Positions 16,205-25,545 of a stretch of 50,370 nucleotides of DNA are shown piece by piece (position 1 is the stretch's first letter; each line of letters opens with the position of its first letter). The notes under the pieces were generated by a model that was given only the letters and a program-made list of their open reading frames with translations, had not been told where the DNA came from and did not search any database. This DNA is from an uncultured Clostridia bacterium (lineage in GTDB: Bacteria; Bacillota; Clostridia; Oscillospirales; CAG-272): positions 1-50,370 of the forward strand of contig CAJGCT010000007.1 of the NCBI GenBank assembly GCA_904501985.1, read 5' to 3'. A program made the position numbers and the translations under genes.

Positions 16205-17158
16205 TTACTTTTTTGATCCTATCCGTATTCTCGGATCAACAAATCCGTAGCTTATATCAACAACTATGCTTGCTGCAAGTCCGATAGCGGTGTAAAACAC
16301 CGTCAGCATTATAAACATTGGATAATCCCTGGCGTTTATTGAATTTATATAAAGACTTCCCACACCCGGAACGGCGAAAATCTTCTCGATTATAAATGAG
16401 CCGCTCATAATGCCTATAAAATTACCGAAAATGGACGGAAGTACCACCACCATGCAGTTTTTAAGTCCGTGTCTCACTGTAGCCTGCGCCTTGGTAAGTC
16501 CCTTGGTGCGCGCAAGAAGCATATAATCGCTTGTAAGCACCTCGCAAAGCTCGGCTCTCGTGGTTCTGGTAAAGCTTGCTATAACACCGAGAGACAGGGA
16601 CAGTATAACGGGCAGCATACTTATAAACATATCAAAAGAAAAATAGTCTGTGCCCGATTTTACGAGGAACGGAAGCCATCCGAGCCTGTACGAGAGAAAA
16701 TACTGTATTATAAAGGCATACACAAAGGACGGCACTGATATGCACACCATAGTAGCCGTTGACAGCAGGTGGTCTATATAGGTGTTTTTGTAGGATGCGG
16801 CAATAACTCCCAGAAGTATTCCAATGGGAATACTGACAATTATCGAATAAAAGTTCACAATCATTGTAGCCGGAAGCTTGTCCGCAAATATCCCGGCTAC
16901 CTCCTGCCCCACATACAGCTTATCGCTGACTCCCCAATCCCACCTTGTAAAAACGTTTTTTAGGAATATGCCGAACTGCACAAGATAGGGCTTGTTGTAG
17001 CCCTGAGCCTCACGCCGCGCCTCAATGACCTGCGTATGGATGTCCCCCGGCGGAAGCTCTGCCGGAGGAAGCATCCTTACAAGGATAAAGCACATTCCCG
17101 TAATGATAAACAGGGTCAGCAGCATGAGAAGAACTCTGCTCATAATATATTTTACCAT
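16205..17158 (-). CDS. oppB: Oligopeptide ABC transporter permease (OppB-like)
   Basis: A 317-residue permease with six predicted membrane helices, the N-terminal helix followed by an external loop, and the EAA motif region (LARTKGLTKAQATVRHGLKN). The C-terminal VDISYGFVDPRIRIG is typical of OppB/DppB. It lies 12 bases before oppC and 10 bases after oppA. Together with OppC it forms the channel for peptides delivered by OppA. Confidence 0.93.
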   Translation of the reverse strand: MVKYIMSRVLLMLLTLFIITGMCFILVRMLPPAELPPGDIHTQVIEARREAQGYNKPYLVQFGIFLKNVFTRWDWGVSDKLYVGQEVAGIFADKLPATMIVNFYSIIVSIPIGILLGVIAASYKNTYIDHLLSTATMVCISVPSFVYAFIIQYFLSYRLGWLPFLVKSGTDYFSFDMFISMLPVILSLSLGVIASFTRTTRAELCEVLTSDYMLLARTKGLTKAQATVRHGLKNCMVVVLPSIFGNFIGIMSGSFIIEKIFAVPGVGSLYINSINARDYPMFIMLTVFYTAIGLAASIVVDISYGFVDPRIRIGSKK

Positions 17159-17168
17159 GCCGTGCCTC

Positions 17169-19631
17169 TTAATATTTTATATCTCCACCAACACTTGACA
17201 CATACTCCGCCCATTCGGCATCACTGTAGTTGTAGCCGAGATATGCGATACCGCCCCATCCCAGCACCGGATTATAGCTCTCTGCGGCGTAATATGCCTG
17301 CTTTGAAAGAAGTGTAAGTGCCGCATCCTGAAGCATTGGGATATAGTTATAGGTTCTGAGAATTTCACCCTCAAGGGCGGCAAGGATCGAAAGTCTGACC
17401 TCTACATCCGCCATTCCCTCTCCGAAGTTGTAGGAAACGTTATTTTTTGTCACATACTCACCGTTAAGCGCATCCGACCATTCACGAAGCGTCATTGATA
17501 CGTCCCGTATAACTTCCGTTTCGCCCATACCGCCCACATTTATGCTCATGGTAAGCTCCGTCTCATCGGAATCAAACCACAGCGCATCATATTGGTAGGC
17601 AGGGTTCACGTAAAGGTCGGTAAGGGAGAACGGGTCAAGCACAGAGCCGCTCCAGCCGCCGAGCACAGTGTCGGAAAGTCCCGCCTTTATTTTCTGCGAC
17701 CACTCCGTTCCGTAAGGTGCGGATTTTATAAAGCTTATCTTCCCCTCAAATGGAGTGCCTGCCGTGACTGCACTCATTTTCCCATTGAGATAATCAATGG
17801 TGCGTGTCATAAAGTCGTTGTCCGCGGACACACAGTATTCTATGGTGACGGTCTGATCGGAAATTCCGTTTTTATCGTTATCCGTAATATATCCAAGGGC
17901 GAGAGCCTCGGAAAATGCTTCTTTGTAGTATTCTCTGGCAGAATCGGGATCATAGCCCGTAATAGACCCCACCGCCGCATCGAGGCTTTGATATTTGGAC
18001 GGGTCAACGCCGTAAAAATCGCAGAGCACATACTTTGCCGCATTGGTGTCGCGGTATGACAGTTGATTTTCGGGATCGTACAGATAAGCATTACCAATAA
18101 GACCGTACGCAGCGGAACGCGCAGGAGATATTGCGGCGGCAAACTGCTCTCTGTCGTAAGTCAGAGCAAGCGCACGTCTGAAGGGTTCAAGTGTCATGGT
18201 TTCAAGATCAATTGTGCGCCTATCAAAGCTTCCGCTTGACTCTCTTTTCTCAATTGCATCCATGTTTCCGTTTAGTATAAGGAAAAATACGGTCTCGCCT
18301 GGAGTTTCGTGTGCAAACTCGCTGTTTTTGTATGCGGCAAAATCGTCAGCACCCAGAGTATAGCTCATAAGCTCTCCGCGAAGGAACATCAGCTTTGCAG
18401 TCGCCGACTCGGCAACCACCTGGGTATTTACGGCAGTTGTCTGGTACATTTCACGTTCATCACCGCTGACGGGGTCAGCAAAGACATGACGACCGTCGGT
18501 GTAGCCGTACCAATTATCATTTCGCTCAAAACGCATAGATTTGTCTTTTTGATAGGACACTAATTTATATGGTCCGTAGGACAGCGTGGTATCCGCGCTT
18601 GTGTTGTATGTGGAAAACCATGCGCCACCCTCCTTTTTAAGACAGCGCTCATACAGCTCCTCGTTTACTATCCAATTTGTGTTAAGGGCATATAAAAGTC
18701 CGAAGCCGGACAAGGCTCTTGAAAGCACAAGGGTTATCTGGTAGTCCCCCGACTTATAGAGTCCAACATAGGAAAAATCCACATTATCGGGATAAGTCCA
18801 CATAATGCTTACCTCATCGGCAAACCGACGTCGTGCCCCATCGGCACTCTCACCTCTAGCGGTAGCTTCACTCATGAAGAACTCGTAAAGCTCACGCACA
18901 CTCATTCCCGAATCGACCACCGCATTTTCAGCCGCGCCCCATTTCCCGCTCTGACTATTGTACGCCTCTCCGAAGGAGTCAAGCCAATTGATGTGAGCCT
19001 TGCTGTCCCCATAGGTGAACACAAATTCCTCCGCGGCAAATATGCCGTCTCTCTCCATGACCTCATAAACCTTAAGCATAACACTCTGCCCCTGATTTGC
19101 GTAACGCTCTGCACCGGCGATGCTGAAATTTCCTGCATAGAAATCCGAAGCACGGTAGTTAAGAAGCTCCGGGTCAAGAAGGCGGCGCATGGAATACACA
19201 TAAGTGTCGGCATTTATAGGTGTGCCGTCCTCCCACATTGCCTCCGGGTTTAAGTCTATGGTATATGCATATCCGCTGCTTGCGGATTCGGGGATGCCGA
19301 ATTCCGGATGCTCTGTCCGCACACGTGCCGTAACGTCAACCGGCTCTGCCGCCGCCATTTCCGGTATCATTTTATAGCTTTCAAAAGGCGGTTTTCCAAC
19401 CGCAAAGTTTTTTTCGTCATTAAAAACCGCGGCATACAGTCCAACCCGCAGAAAATCCGCAGGATAACTGTCGGACGCCGTCTCATAGGTGTGCGGATTC
19501 CAATTTGCCGCCATGGTGGTCACATAGTCGTTATAGGTATAGCTTTCCCCGGCGTCCTCATTTCGCGCACAGCCGCCAAAAAGCGATATAAGCATACAAG
19601 CTGCAACCGTAAGTGAAATATATCTTTTCAT
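17169..19631 (-). CDS. oppA: Peptide-binding lipoprotein, SBP family 5 (OppA-like), 820 aa
   Basis: A secreted lipoprotein with signal peptide and lipobox FGGC (Cys21). It has the family-5 solute-binding features: YNDYVTTMAANWNPHTYE at the mature start and the MWEDGTPINADTYVYSMRRL block near residue 135. At 820 residues it is well above the usual 520-620, implying an extra domain or long insertions. It captures peptides outside the cell for the OppBC channel. First gene of a leftward operon oppA-B-C-D-F-DUF3899. A weak promoter may lie near 19660-19695 but I could not fix it. Confidence 0.9.
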   Translation of the reverse strand: MKRYISLTVAACMLISLFGGCARNEDAGESYTYNDYVTTMAANWNPHTYETASDSYPADFLRVGLYAAVFNDEKNFAVGKPPFESYKMIPEMAAAEPVDVTARVRTEHPEFGIPESASSGYAYTIDLNPEAMWEDGTPINADTYVYSMRRLLDPELLNYRASDFYAGNFSIAGAERYANQGQSVMLKVYEVMERDGIFAAEEFVFTYGDSKAHINWLDSFGEAYNSQSGKWGAAENAVVDSGMSVRELYEFFMSEATARGESADGARRRFADEVSIMWTYPDNVDFSYVGLYKSGDYQITLVLSRALSGFGLLYALNTNWIVNEELYERCLKKEGGAWFSTYNTSADTTLSYGPYKLVSYQKDKSMRFERNDNWYGYTDGRHVFADPVSGDEREMYQTTAVNTQVVAESATAKLMFLRGELMSYTLGADDFAAYKNSEFAHETPGETVFFLILNGNMDAIEKRESSGSFDRRTIDLETMTLEPFRRALALTYDREQFAAAISPARSAAYGLIGNAYLYDPENQLSYRDTNAAKYVLCDFYGVDPSKYQSLDAAVGSITGYDPDSAREYYKEAFSEALALGYITDNDKNGISDQTVTIEYCVSADNDFMTRTIDYLNGKMSAVTAGTPFEGKISFIKSAPYGTEWSQKIKAGLSDTVLGGWSGSVLDPFSLTDLYVNPAYQYDALWFDSDETELTMSINVGGMGETEVIRDVSMTLREWSDALNGEYVTKNNVSYNFGEGMADVEVRLSILAALEGEILRTYNYIPMLQDAALTLLSKQAYYAAESYNPVLGWGGIAYLGYNYSDAEWAEYVSSVGGDIKY

Positions 19632-19711
19632 TTGGTGCTCCCCTAAAAAATAAAGTTATCGCTCCTTATTTTATCCCGAAAAGCGGATATGATACCAAAA
19701 GTGAAATTTAA

Positions 19712-19740
19712 TTGACATATGGGCAAAAATATTGTATAAT
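19712..19740 (+). promoter_or_regulatory. Promoter of gpsA
   Basis: TTGACA (19712-19717), 17-bp spacer, TATAAT (19735-19740), 44 bases before the ATG. Confidence 0.85.
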
Positions 19741-19784
19741 TATATAAGATAACACAAGCAAAATTAAAGGGAGCTTATTTTAGC

Positions 19785-20738
19785 ATGAAAATAACAGTAA
19801 TCGGATGCGGAAGATGGGGAAGCTGTATAGCTTGGTATTTAAATTCACTTTCACATGATGTCTCGCTGTACGGAAGAGCCGATTCCGATAATATGAAAAG
19901 AATAATATCGGAGAGGAAAAACGACTATATCGACTTTCCACCGTCTATCACGCTTACCACAGATATAAAGACCGTCCTTTTATCAGACGTTACTATAATA
20001 TCCGTAGGAGCGCAGTCGCTCCGCTCACTCTGCCGTGAGCTTCGCGAAATAAATGTGCGCAATAGGACATTTGTTTTGTGTATGAAAGGTATAGAAAACA
20101 CCACCTGCAAGCGTCTTTCAGAGGTGGTTAAAGAAGAGCTGCCGGATAACAGTGTTGCTGTATGGCTCGGTCCCGGTCACGTTGAGGAATTTTACCGCGG
20201 AATACAGAACTGCATGGTTATTGACAGTGACGACACTGAGGTAAAGTCGAGGCTTATCGAAGCCTTTTCCGGCGGAATAATCAGGTTTTACTACGGCACA
20301 GACCTTATAGGCAATGAGATAGGCGCGGCGGCAAAAAACGTTATCGGCGTTGCCGCAGGAATGCTTGACGGTCTTGGAATGACATCCCTAAAGGGTGCTC
20401 TCATGTCAAGAGGCGCCCGAGAAATCGCCCGTCTTATCACCGCTTTCGGCGGAAACGAGCTGTCCGCATACGGACTGTGTCACCTTGGTGACTACCAGGC
20501 AACAGTTTTTTCCGAGTACAGCCACAACAGAGCATTCGGCGAAAGCTTCGTCAAGGGCGAACCGTTCACAAAGCTTGCCGAAGGCTATCACACCGTACCT
20601 GCTCTTATAAAAATGGCAGAAGCAAGCTCAGTGGAGCTTCCCATATGCAAAGCCGTCTATGATGTGCTTTATAAAAACGTTGATATACGGTGTGCCCTCG
20701 GCACGCTCTTTGACAGAACGCAAAAATTGGAGTTTTAA
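19785..20738 (+). CDS. gpsA: Glycerol-3-phosphate dehydrogenase [NAD(P)+]
   Basis: A 317-residue cytoplasmic enzyme reducing dihydroxyacetone phosphate to sn-glycerol 3-phosphate for phospholipid synthesis. The Rossmann nucleotide motif GCGRWG is at 7-12. Further family blocks are MKGIE, WLGPGHVEEF and the catalytic/substrate region GAAAKNVIGVAAGMLDGLG, followed by SRGAREI. Length matches the family (320-340). The usual SGP-type triplet is replaced by LGPGHVEE, a variant seen in some Clostridia. Monocistronic with its own promoter. Confidence 0.9.
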   Translation: MKITVIGCGRWGSCIAWYLNSLSHDVSLYGRADSDNMKRIISERKNDYIDFPPSITLTTDIKTVLLSDVTIISVGAQSLRSLCRELREINVRNRTFVLCMKGIENTTCKRLSEVVKEELPDNSVAVWLGPGHVEEFYRGIQNCMVIDSDDTEVKSRLIEAFSGGIIRFYYGTDLIGNEIGAAAKNVIGVAAGMLDGLGMTSLKGALMSRGAREIARLITAFGGNELSAYGLCHLGDYQATVFSEYSHNRAFGESFVKGEPFTKLAEGYHTVPALIKMAEASSVELPICKAVYDVLYKNVDIRCALGTLFDRTQKLEF

Positions 20739-20780
20739 TGTAAAAAATGGCGATTTATTGACAAAATTCGCTATTATATA

Positions 20781-20809
20781 TTGACAATTCACACTTTTTA
20801 TCGTATAAT
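20781..20809 (+). promoter_or_regulatory. Promoter of the DUF1508 gene
   Basis: TTGACA (20781-20786), 17-bp spacer, TATAAT (20804-20809). Confidence 0.85.
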
Positions 20810-20868
20810 TATATTGTGCAATTTATAAAAATTCTTCGCGCAAGCGAAAAAAACGGAGGATCAGTATC

Positions 20869-21237
20869 ATGGGAAAATTTGTTGTTAAAACTACGGCATC
20901 CGGCGTAAAATTCAATCTTCTTGCAGGCAACGGACAGGTTATTGCCACAAGCGAAGTCTACAAATCCGAGGCTTCCTGCCTTAAAGGTATCGAGAGTGTA
21001 AAGAAGAACGCTGCTATAGCAAACCTTGAGGATCAGACTGCAGAGCCTATCGTGGCTGCTACCTGCCCCAAGTTTGAAATGTACACCGACAAAGCAGGCG
21101 AATACCGCTTCCGCCTTAAGGCACGCAACGGCGAGATCATCGCTACATCCGAGGGCTACAGTGCTAAGTCCGGCTGTGAAAACGGCATTGAAAGCGTAAG
21201 AAAGAACGCTCCCGACGCTGAGATCGTTAAGGAATAA
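20869..21237 (+). CDS. DUF1508 (YegP-like) tandem-repeat protein
   Basis: A 122-residue protein consisting of two copies of the DUF1508 fold, residues 1-50 and 66-118. Each copy has the pattern hxFxLxAxNGxxIATSExYxSxxxCxxGIESVxKNA. The YegP family is of unknown function; small soluble proteins of this type are often abundant. Codon choice here (AAG, ATC, GCT, GTT) resembles that of the ribosomal protein genes in the window, suggesting high expression. AACGGAGGATC precedes the ATG. Monocistronic, with a strong terminator after it. Confidence 0.88.
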   Translation: MGKFVVKTTASGVKFNLLAGNGQVIATSEVYKSEASCLKGIESVKKNAAIANLEDQTAEPIVAATCPKFEMYTDKAGEYRFRLKARNGEIIATSEGYSAKSGCENGIESVRKNAPDAEIVKE

Positions 21238-21251
21238 TTCCTAAGATACAT

Positions 21252-21280
21252 ACACCGCGCCGCTAAACGCGGCGCGGTGT
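21252..21280 (+). terminator. Terminator of the DUF1508 gene
   Basis: Perfect 12-bp stem ACACCGCGCCGC/GCGGCGCGGTGT with a five-base TAAAC loop, followed by TCTTGC. Confidence 0.75.
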
Positions 21281-21300
21281 TCTTGCATTGACATATATCA

Positions 21301-21333
21301 AAAATCACGCACACCGACGGTGTGCGTGATTTT
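21301..21333 (-). terminator. Bidirectional terminator at the end of the flavin reductase gene
   Basis: Near-perfect palindrome AAAATCACGCACACC/GGTGTGCGTGATTTT, 16 bases beyond the leftward gene's stop; the T tract is present in both directions. Confidence 0.75.
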
Positions 21334-21348
21334 TCTGTATTCGAGATA

Positions 21349-21990
21349 TTACCGCCCTTTTGTGCCTTTTCGGTTAGCGTTTTGTCCGCGCTTCTTTGCC
21401 GCGCGGCGCTTTATCGTGCTCTTTTTGCGAACGGAATATCCGAAATCCCCAAGCTTTTTTCCAAGGGCAAAATATTCGCCGTGAGCGTAGGCGATAAGCT
21501 TTGCGGCATCCATATGAAGTGCACCAGAAGCGTCAACAAGCTCCGGTGCAATACCAACGCTGACTATATCAGCCATGAACATATCGTGTGTTCCAAGTGG
21601 CACTATGTCACAAACACGGCACTCAAGGCATATGGGGCTTTCAGCAATCACAGGGGTATCGTCAAGCTCATGGGCAGGCACTGCCGTAAGACCGCACTCT
21701 TTAAATTTATCGTAATTTTTTCCCGAGCGCACACCGCAGAAGTCCGTTGCACGCGCAAGAGCTTCCGTTGTAAGATTTATAACGAATTTACCGCTTTCCT
21801 TAATAAGAGCGTGTGAAAAACGCTCCTTTCTTATTGAAACATAGGTTTTAGGCGGATCGGAATTGAGTATTCCCGTCCATCCTACAGTGATAATGTTCGG
21901 CTTTTCCATACTGCCGCAGCTTACCATTACGGCAGGAAGCGGTGCAAGCAGTGTGCCGCCTTTCCATTTTATCTTATTATTCTCATTCAT
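21349..21990 (-). CDS. Flavin reductase family protein (FMN-binding split barrel)
   Basis: A 213-residue protein of the flavin-reductase-like family. It starts with APLPAVMVSCG, has the FMN-binding block ITVGWTGILNSDPP and SIRKERFSHALI, and matches the compact form common in Clostridia, where several members are annotated as flavin or ferric reductases. Unusual is a strongly basic C-terminal tail of about 25 residues (KKSTIKRRAAKKRGQNANRK), which could bind nucleic acid or reflect a shifted reading end. GGAGAATTACT precedes the ATG. Substrate unknown. Confidence 0.82.
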   Translation of the reverse strand: MNENNKIKWKGGTLLAPLPAVMVSCGSMEKPNIITVGWTGILNSDPPKTYVSIRKERFSHALIKESGKFVINLTTEALARATDFCGVRSGKNYDKFKECGLTAVPAHELDDTPVIAESPICLECRVCDIVPLGTHDMFMADIVSVGIAPELVDASGALHMDAAKLIAYAHGEYFALGKKLGDFGYSVRKKSTIKRRAAKKRGQNANRKGTKGR

Positions 21991-22106
21991 AGTAATTCTC
22001 CGAATTTAAATCTGTTAGTAAAGATATGATACTACAAAACCGCCACATTGTCAATATGTACATAAAAACCGATTTGAAAAATTTAGAAAAAATATTTAAT
22101 TACCTA

Positions 22107-22135
22107 TTGACAAACTTGCTTTAGTATGCTATAAT
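22107..22135 (+). promoter_or_regulatory. Promoter of T-box leader 1
   Basis: TTGACA (22107-22112), 17-bp spacer, TATAAT (22130-22135). The leader RNA should start near 22142. Confidence 0.85.
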
Positions 22136-22141
22136 TTTAGC

Positions 22142-22425
22142 GTAAATGAAAGGCTGTGACGAAGACGGTCAGAGTGATGCCCCTTCAGAGAGTCGGCGGA
22201 TGGTGCGAGCCGATGCGGTGTTGTTCAATGTGATCAATCGCTTCCGAGCTTGGGACCGAAAGGGAAACCGAGTAGACTTCCACGTTATGCCGCGTAAAGG
22301 CAAAGGACTTGTTTGAGTCCGTAAAGAGGCGTATTTTACGCAATTTGAGTGGTACCGCGGAATAGTTAAACGATTCCGTCTCAAAGCAGGGATGTAAACA
22401 TCCGCTTTGGGGCGCTTTTTGTTTA
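22142..22425 (+). ncRNA. T-box riboswitch leader upstream of acyl-CoA ligase fusion
   Basis: All landmarks of a transcriptional T-box are present. Stem I has the distal AGAGAG...GGTGCGA arrangement (22187-22212), followed by the specifier region (about 22231-22250, reading GATCAATCG before TTCCGAG). The T-box sequence TTTGAGTGGTACCGCGG (22343-22359) has an antiterminator arm GGAAT/ATTCC. The terminator is a long stem (CGTCTCAAAGC / GCTTTGGGGCG) ending in CTTTTTG near 22420. Uncharged tRNA binding would switch on the downstream gene. The specifier is not certain: ATC (Ile), TCA (Ser) or another triplet in this loop. Confidence 0.92.
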
Positions 22426-22493
22426 TTCCGGACAAATTGCGATTTTGCCAAGCCCTTCTGAAACAAAATACCACATTTTTGGAGGAAACTGTC

Positions 22494-24785
22494 ATGGAAA
22501 ACAAGTTAAAGGAAATTGCCGAGCGACTTCACGCACTGCGCGAGATCATGGGTCTTACCTGCGCTGATATGGCGAAGCGTACAGGTGTTACCGAGGCAGA
22601 ATATGCCGCTGTTGAGTCCGGCGAATCGGATTTCAGCTTCACATTCATTCATAAATGCGCCCAGACCTTCGGCGTTGATGCAACCGATATTCTCAAAGGC
22701 TCAAGCCCTACCCTTTCCTCTTTCTCCGTTACAAAATCCGGCGAGGGTCTGCCGATCGTTCGCAGAAAGGGATTCCGCTACAACAACCTTGCTCCCCTTT
22801 TCAAAAATAAGACAGCTGAGCCTTTCGTTGTTACGGCAACTTATCACGAAGACGAACAGAATAAGCCCATAAAGCTTGCTACCCATGAGGGTCAGGAGTT
22901 CGACTATGTTCTTGAAGGCAAGCTGAAGGTACAGATCGACGACCACATCGAGGTGCTCACAGAAGGCGATTCCATCTACTATAACAGCGGTACTCCCCAC
23001 GGCATGATAGCCGTTGAGGGCGACTGCAAATTCCTTGCCATAGTTATTGATGCCGAGGGCAAGGCATACGACTATGCCGCTCCTACCGTAGAGAAAAAGC
23101 CTGCGGTAGTAGCTGTCGAAAAGACCGGTGCTATATGGGAGAATTTTGTAGAGACCACTCTTGACGAAAAGGGTGTATTAAGTTCTATAAAATTCAAAGA
23201 TGAGGACAAATTCAACTTCGGCTTTGACTGCGTTGACGAAATTGCAAAGAAAAATCCCCACAAGCTTGCAATGCTCCATCTTTCAGCCGACAAGACTGAG
23301 CGCCGTATCACCTTCGGCGATATGATGCGTGAGTCAAATAAGGTGGCAAACTACCTCACCTCTCTTGGAATCAAGAAAGGCGACCGTGTGCTTGTAGTGC
23401 TTAAACGTCATTACCACTTCTGGTACACCATCGTTGCCCTTCACAAGATGGGTGCTGTAATCATTCCCGCTACCAATCTCCTTGTGGAGCACGATTTTGA
23501 GTACCGCTTCAATGCGGCTGAGGTTTCCGCCATTATCTGCACCGCTGACGGTGACGTGGCACATCAGGCTGACCTTGCGGCGGCTAAATGCGAGTCGGTT
23601 AAAACAAAGATTCTTGCCTGCGGAAATGAAATTGGGCATATCGACGGCTGGCTTGACTACGACGAATACAAGAATTTCTCCGACGTATACGAGCGTACCG
23701 AGGACACAGCCTGCGGCAACGATACAATGCTCATGATGTTCACATCCGGCACTACCGGCTATCCGAGAATTGCCGCTCACAGCTACAAATACGCCCTCGG
23801 TCACTTTATCACCGCAAAATATTGGCATAATGTTGACCCCAACGGCATTCACTTTACGATCTCCGACACCGGCTGGGGCAAGTCCCTCTGGGGCAAGCTC
23901 TATGGTCAGTGGCTTTGTGAGGCGGCGATATTCACCTACGACTTCAACAAGTTTGATGCCCACGACATTCTTCCCCTGTTCGGAAAATACGGCATCACCA
24001 CATTCTGCGCACCGCCCACAATGTACCGCTTCTTCATCAAAGAAGACCTGTCAAAGTACGATCTCTCCAGCATTAAATATTCCTGCACCGCAGGCGAAGC
24101 ACTTAACCCTGAGGTATATCAGCAGTGGGTAAATAAGACCAAGGTTCCGCTTATGGAGGGCTTCGGTCAGACGGAAACCACCCTTGTGCTTGCAAATCTT
24201 GTGGGAACTACTCCGAAACCCGGCTCTATGGGTAAGCCAAGTCCCCTTTACGATGTTGTTATCCTTAACGGCGAGGATAAGCCCTGCGCTGTGGGTGAAA
24301 CGGGTGAGATCTGCATCCGCACAGGCGACAAAGCTCCCTGCGGTCTGTTCCTCGGCTACTATAACAACGAGGAGAAGACCAAGGACGCATGGCATGACGG
24401 ATATTACCACACAGGCGACACCGCCTGGATGGACGAGGACGGCTGCTTCTGGTATGTAGGCCGTACCGACGACCTCATCAAGTCCAGCGGATACCGCATC
24501 GGTCCGTTTGAGATCGAATCGGTTATCATGGAGCTTCCCTACGTGCTCGAATGTGCTATCACCGCCGCTCCCGATGAGATTCGCGGTCAGGTAGTCAAGG
24601 CGACCATCGTGCTTGTAAAGGGCAAAGAGGGCAATGACGCACTTAAAAAGGAGATCCAGGACTACGTCAAGACTCACACCGCTCCCTACAAGTATCCGAG
24701 AATCGTGGAATTTGTTGAGGAGCTTCCCAAGACCATCAGCGGCAAAATAAGACGTGTAGAGATAAGATCAAACGATAAGAAATAA
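22494..24785 (+). CDS. Fused HTH (XRE)-cupin-AMP-dependent acyl-CoA synthetase
   Basis: A 763-residue three-domain protein. Residues 1-62 are an XRE helix-turn-helix (LHALREIMGLTCADMAKRTG); about 95-190 is a cupin with the HEGQEFDYVLEG and GTPHGM motifs; about 215-763 is an ANL adenylation domain. The latter has the P-loop MMFTSGTTGYPR (414-425), GFGQTE, the hinge region YVGRTDDLIKSSGYR and the catalytic lysine in TISGKIRR. It should activate a carboxylic acid to its CoA thioester, most like medium-chain or aromatic acid ligases. The start at 22494 follows TTTGGAGGAAACTGTC. Control by a T-box ties it to amino-acid supply. The substrate is not known. Confidence 0.88.
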   Translation: MENKLKEIAERLHALREIMGLTCADMAKRTGVTEAEYAAVESGESDFSFTFIHKCAQTFGVDATDILKGSSPTLSSFSVTKSGEGLPIVRRKGFRYNNLAPLFKNKTAEPFVVTATYHEDEQNKPIKLATHEGQEFDYVLEGKLKVQIDDHIEVLTEGDSIYYNSGTPHGMIAVEGDCKFLAIVIDAEGKAYDYAAPTVEKKPAVVAVEKTGAIWENFVETTLDEKGVLSSIKFKDEDKFNFGFDCVDEIAKKNPHKLAMLHLSADKTERRITFGDMMRESNKVANYLTSLGIKKGDRVLVVLKRHYHFWYTIVALHKMGAVIIPATNLLVEHDFEYRFNAAEVSAIICTADGDVAHQADLAAAKCESVKTKILACGNEIGHIDGWLDYDEYKNFSDVYERTEDTACGNDTMLMMFTSGTTGYPRIAAHSYKYALGHFITAKYWHNVDPNGIHFTISDTGWGKSLWGKLYGQWLCEAAIFTYDFNKFDAHDILPLFGKYGITTFCAPPTMYRFFIKEDLSKYDLSSIKYSCTAGEALNPEVYQQWVNKTKVPLMEGFGQTETTLVLANLVGTTPKPGSMGKPSPLYDVVILNGEDKPCAVGETGEICIRTGDKAPCGLFLGYYNNEEKTKDAWHDGYYHTGDTAWMDEDGCFWYVGRTDDLIKSSGYRIGPFEIESVIMELPYVLECAITAAPDEIRGQVVKATIVLVKGKEGNDALKKEIQDYVKTHTAPYKYPRIVEFVEELPKTISGKIRRVEIRSNDKK

Positions 24786-24848
24786 TATATTTTGGGGATG
24801 CCGTGCCTTTTCGGTATCCCCTTTACAGACAAAAAGGAACGGATAGCT

Positions 24849-25526
24849 ATGACCTACACTAAAACAATCCATGCCGAATTTATCGACCGCCCCAACCGAT
24901 TTATCGCAAATGTGAGAATGTCTCGCGGCGTCACCGAAACCGTCCACGTAAAAAATACGGGACGGTGTCGTGAACTTCTTGTTTCGGGACGGCAGGTAAT
25001 ATTGGCGTGCGGCGAAAATCCTGCGAGAAAGACAAAATATGATCTTATAGCCGTCAACAAGCCTGGAATCGGACTTATCAACATGGATTCCCAAGCTCCA
25101 AACACGGCAGCGTATGAGTGGCTGAAAAAACGCTTCCCGAACGTTGAAATACGCCGCGAGGTTACATACGGCTCGTCAAGATTTGATCTTTGTGTTACAG
25201 ATGGCGGAAAAACCACATTTATCGAGGTCAAAGGCGTAACATTGGAAAAGGATGGCGTTGCCGCCTTCCCCGATGCACCAACAGAGCACGGTATCAAGCA
25301 TATCCGTGAGCTTATGGCGGCAAAGGCTGCCGGTTACGGTGCTGTGATACTGTTTGTTATCCAGATGAAAGGAATCTCTTACCTTGTGCCAAACGATAAC
25401 ACTCATCCGGAATTTGGCGAAGCACTCCGCGAAGCCGCGGCTGTGGGAGTTGAGGTTATGGCGGTGGATTGTATCGTCACGCCCGATTCAATGATAGTTG
25501 ATGGATTTGTTCCGGTGAAATTATAG
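24849..25526 (+). CDS. sfsA: DNA/RNA nuclease SfsA
   Basis: A 225-residue protein of the SfsA family, described both as a sugar fermentation stimulation regulator and as a nuclease of the PD-(D/E)XK type. Family blocks visible: RPNRFIANV, VHVKNTGRCRELL, KYDLIAVN, TYGSSRFDL, and TFIEVKGVTLE, where the E-x-K catalytic pair lies. FPDAPTEHGIKHIREL follows. Start chosen at the ATG at 24849 after AAAGGAACGG, because family members begin at MTYTKTIHAEF. It lies 63 bases after the ligase gene and may be read through from it. Confidence 0.92.
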   Translation: MTYTKTIHAEFIDRPNRFIANVRMSRGVTETVHVKNTGRCRELLVSGRQVILACGENPARKTKYDLIAVNKPGIGLINMDSQAPNTAAYEWLKKRFPNVEIRREVTYGSSRFDLCVTDGGKTTFIEVKGVTLEKDGVAAFPDAPTEHGIKHIRELMAAKAAGYGAVILFVIQMKGISYLVPNDNTHPEFGEALREAAAVGVEVMAVDCIVTPDSMIVDGFVPVKL

Positions 25527-25545
25527 GTTAACAACCGGACAGTGT

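Noticed and set aside
23334..23963. Leftward frame of 209 codons inside the acyl-CoA ligase
   Set aside because: Antisense shadow; the forward frame has full ANL motifs.
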